A stretch of 15,399 nucleotides of DNA from Ilumatobacteraceae bacterium (GTDB lineage: Bacteria > Actinomycetota > Acidimicrobiia > Acidimicrobiales > Ilumatobacteraceae). Of this stretch, positions 14,408 to 15,399 are shown piece after piece. The translations under genes and the position numbers were made by a program. Under the pieces are notes generated by a model. The model did not search any database. It was not told where the DNA came from and saw only the letters and a program-made list of their open reading frames with translations. Each line of letters starts with the position of its first letter. Positions within the stretch are counted from its first letter, which is position 1. The stretch lies in assembly GCA_016650435.1 (NCBI GenBank), contig JAENVT010000046.1:1-15399 (forward strand), read 5' to 3'.

Positions 14408-15080
14408 TACCGGATCAACCGAAACCGAGCCCCTCGCTCTGCCCGGAGATGGACTGCGCGAAGGCGTCGTGCAACGACTGCGTGAGGTTATCGGCGACGG
14501 TCTGATCGACAGCCTGGTGAAGCCGGGCGACGACATGTGGCTTCGGGTGCGGCTCGACGCGTGGCGTGCGGCCGGTATGGCGTTGCGCGATGTCATCGGC
14601 TGCGAGTACTTCTGTTTCCTATCGGCGATCGACTGGATGCCAAGTCCGTTTGGACGCGGCGAAGACGATCCCACCCAGCCACCCGTCGAGCGCGACGACA
14701 CAATTCGTCAGGGCTACGCCGGTGGCGAAACGCGCATGCAGATCTTTGCGAGAGTCACCAACCTGAAGGAGCACTTCGGGGTGACGATCAAGGCCGACAT
14801 ACCCGACGACGATCTGGTCGTCGACAGCTGGATCACGGTCTACGCCGGTGCCAACTGGCACGAGCGCGAAGCCCACGAGATGTTCGGCATTGGTTTCGCC
14901 GGCCACAACGACCTTCGCAACATGTACCTGCCGATGGAGTTCGAGGGTCACCCGCTGCGCAAGGACTTCCCGCTGCTGGCGCGCATCGTCAAGCCATGGC
15001 CGGGCATCGTCGACGTCGAGCCATTGCCGGGCGGCGACGACGAAGAGCCAGAAGCAACAGAGACCGAGGCGGCGACATGA
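14388..15080 (+). CDS. nuoC: NADH-quinone oxidoreductase subunit C
   Basis: A subunit of up to 230 residues from the peripheral arm of complex I; it packs against NuoD near the quinone site and has no cofactor. The signature [21 protein letters not shown] (148-168) and [14 protein letters not shown] (183-196) are diagnostic. Between the first core strand (FLSAIDWM, 77-84) and MQIFARV (117-123) there is a polar, acidic insert of about 30 residues, and the C-terminus is an acidic tail ([14 protein letters not shown]). The start is uncertain: GTG 14388, GTG 14391 and TTG 14400 are in frame, all overlapping nuoB. TTG 14400 would give a tight TTGAGTGA junction. The stop overlaps the nuoD start as ATGA, implying coupled translation. 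Confidence 0.94.
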   Translation: MVVALSDTGSTETEPLALPGDGLREGVVQRLREVIGDGLIDSLVKPGDDMWLRVRLDAWRAAGMALRDVIGCEYFCFLSAIDWMPSPFGRGEDDPTQPPVERDDTIRQGYAGGETRMQIFARVTNLKEHFGVTIKADIPDDDLVVDSWITVYAGANWHEREAHEMFGIGFAGHNDLRNMYLPMEFEGHPLRKDFPLLARIVKPWPGIVDVEPLPGGDDEEPEATETEAAT

Positions 15081-15399
15081 CCGATCTCGCTGATCGCCAG
15101 AAGCTCAGCTACATCGCGGCTCAGGCTGCCGATGCGCGCCTCAACGTGGAACTCGAAACCGAGGGCATGACGCTCAACATCGGGCCGCAGCACCCGGCCA
15201 CTCACGGCACGCTGCGCATCATCGTTCGACTCGACGGCGAGCAAGTGATCTGGGCCGAGCCAAGTGCCGGCTACATGCACCGCGGCTACGAAAAGCTCAC
15301 CGAAGTTCGCACGTTCCCGCAAGTGACCACGCTCATCAACCGGATCGATTGGCTGGGCAGTTTTGCCAACGAAGTACCGTTCATCCTCGCCGCTGAGAA
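15077..15399 (+). CDS. nuoD: NADH-quinone oxidoreductase subunit D (partial, C-terminus off the right edge)
   Basis: The first 107 codons of the 49-kDa-type subunit of complex I, which forms most of the quinone-binding pocket with NuoB and descends from hydrogenase large subunits. NIGPQHPATHGTLRI (about 35-49) contains the conserved His residues of the quinone site loop. GYMHRGYEKL and TTLINRIDWLGSFANEVPF match the family closely. About 300 further residues are expected beyond the window. ATG 15077 overlaps the nuoC stop by four bases (ATGA). Confidence 0.96.
   Translation, partial: MTDLADRQKLSYIAAQAADARLNVELETEGMTLNIGPQHPATHGTLRIIVRLDGEQVIWAEPSAGYMHRGYEKLTEVRTFPQVTTLINRIDWLGSFANEVPFILAAE

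Overview
The window is high-GC DNA with many GTG starts, compact convergent gene ends, and several start codons lying 6-8 bases after a TANNNT hexamer, as expected for leaderless actinobacterial transcripts. Together with an actinobacterial-looking nuoABCD block, this points to an actinobacterium. Acidimicrobiia (Ilumatobacter-like) is my guess from overall flavour only; nothing in the window proves it.

Layout. (1) Positions 1-1168, minus strand: two tandem class I glutamine amidotransferase-like hydrolases of the PuuD (gamma-glutamyl-GABA hydrolase) family; the downstream one runs off the left edge. (2) 1237-3317, plus strand: a TIM-barrel-like protein of unknown function, then a PuuC-like aldehyde dehydrogenase. 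(3) 3333-5244: a threonine dehydratase with an ACT domain (minus), divergent from another class I glutamine amidotransferase (plus), with only 22 bases between start codons. (4) 5260-8791: a DUF885 metallopeptidase-like protein (minus), divergent from a large APC amino acid/amine permease (plus); a 17-bp perfect palindrome lies between them and a 12-bp-stem terminator follows the permease. (5) 8852-11295: a choline/ethanolamine-kinase-like phosphotransferase (minus), divergent from an FGGY carbohydrate kinase (plus), 32 bases apart. (6) 11402-12739: a secreted Calx-beta/HYR protein. (7) 12755-13385, minus strand: a vapBC toxin-antitoxin pair. (8) 13483-15399: nuoA, nuoB, nuoC and the start of nuoD, the front of a respiratory complex I operon.

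Functionally, the left two thirds reads as an amine/amino-acid catabolism neighbourhood. The permease could import an amine or amino acid, the aldehyde dehydrogenase oxidises an (amino)aldehyde, and PuuD-like hydrolases release glutamate from gamma-glutamylated intermediates. The glutamine-synthetase-like ligase such a route needs is not in the window and might lie beyond the left edge. This pathway reading is inference. The right end is housekeeping energy metabolism, separated from the rest by the secreted protein and the toxin-antitoxin module.

There is no gene-free stretch longer than about 165 bases. I saw no rRNA, tRNA, CRISPR, insertion sequence or phage gene. I found no unmistakably new system. 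The best leads are the uncharacterised TIM-barrel protein beside PuuD/PuuC homologues, the paired PuuD paralogues, and the very tight divergent promoters.
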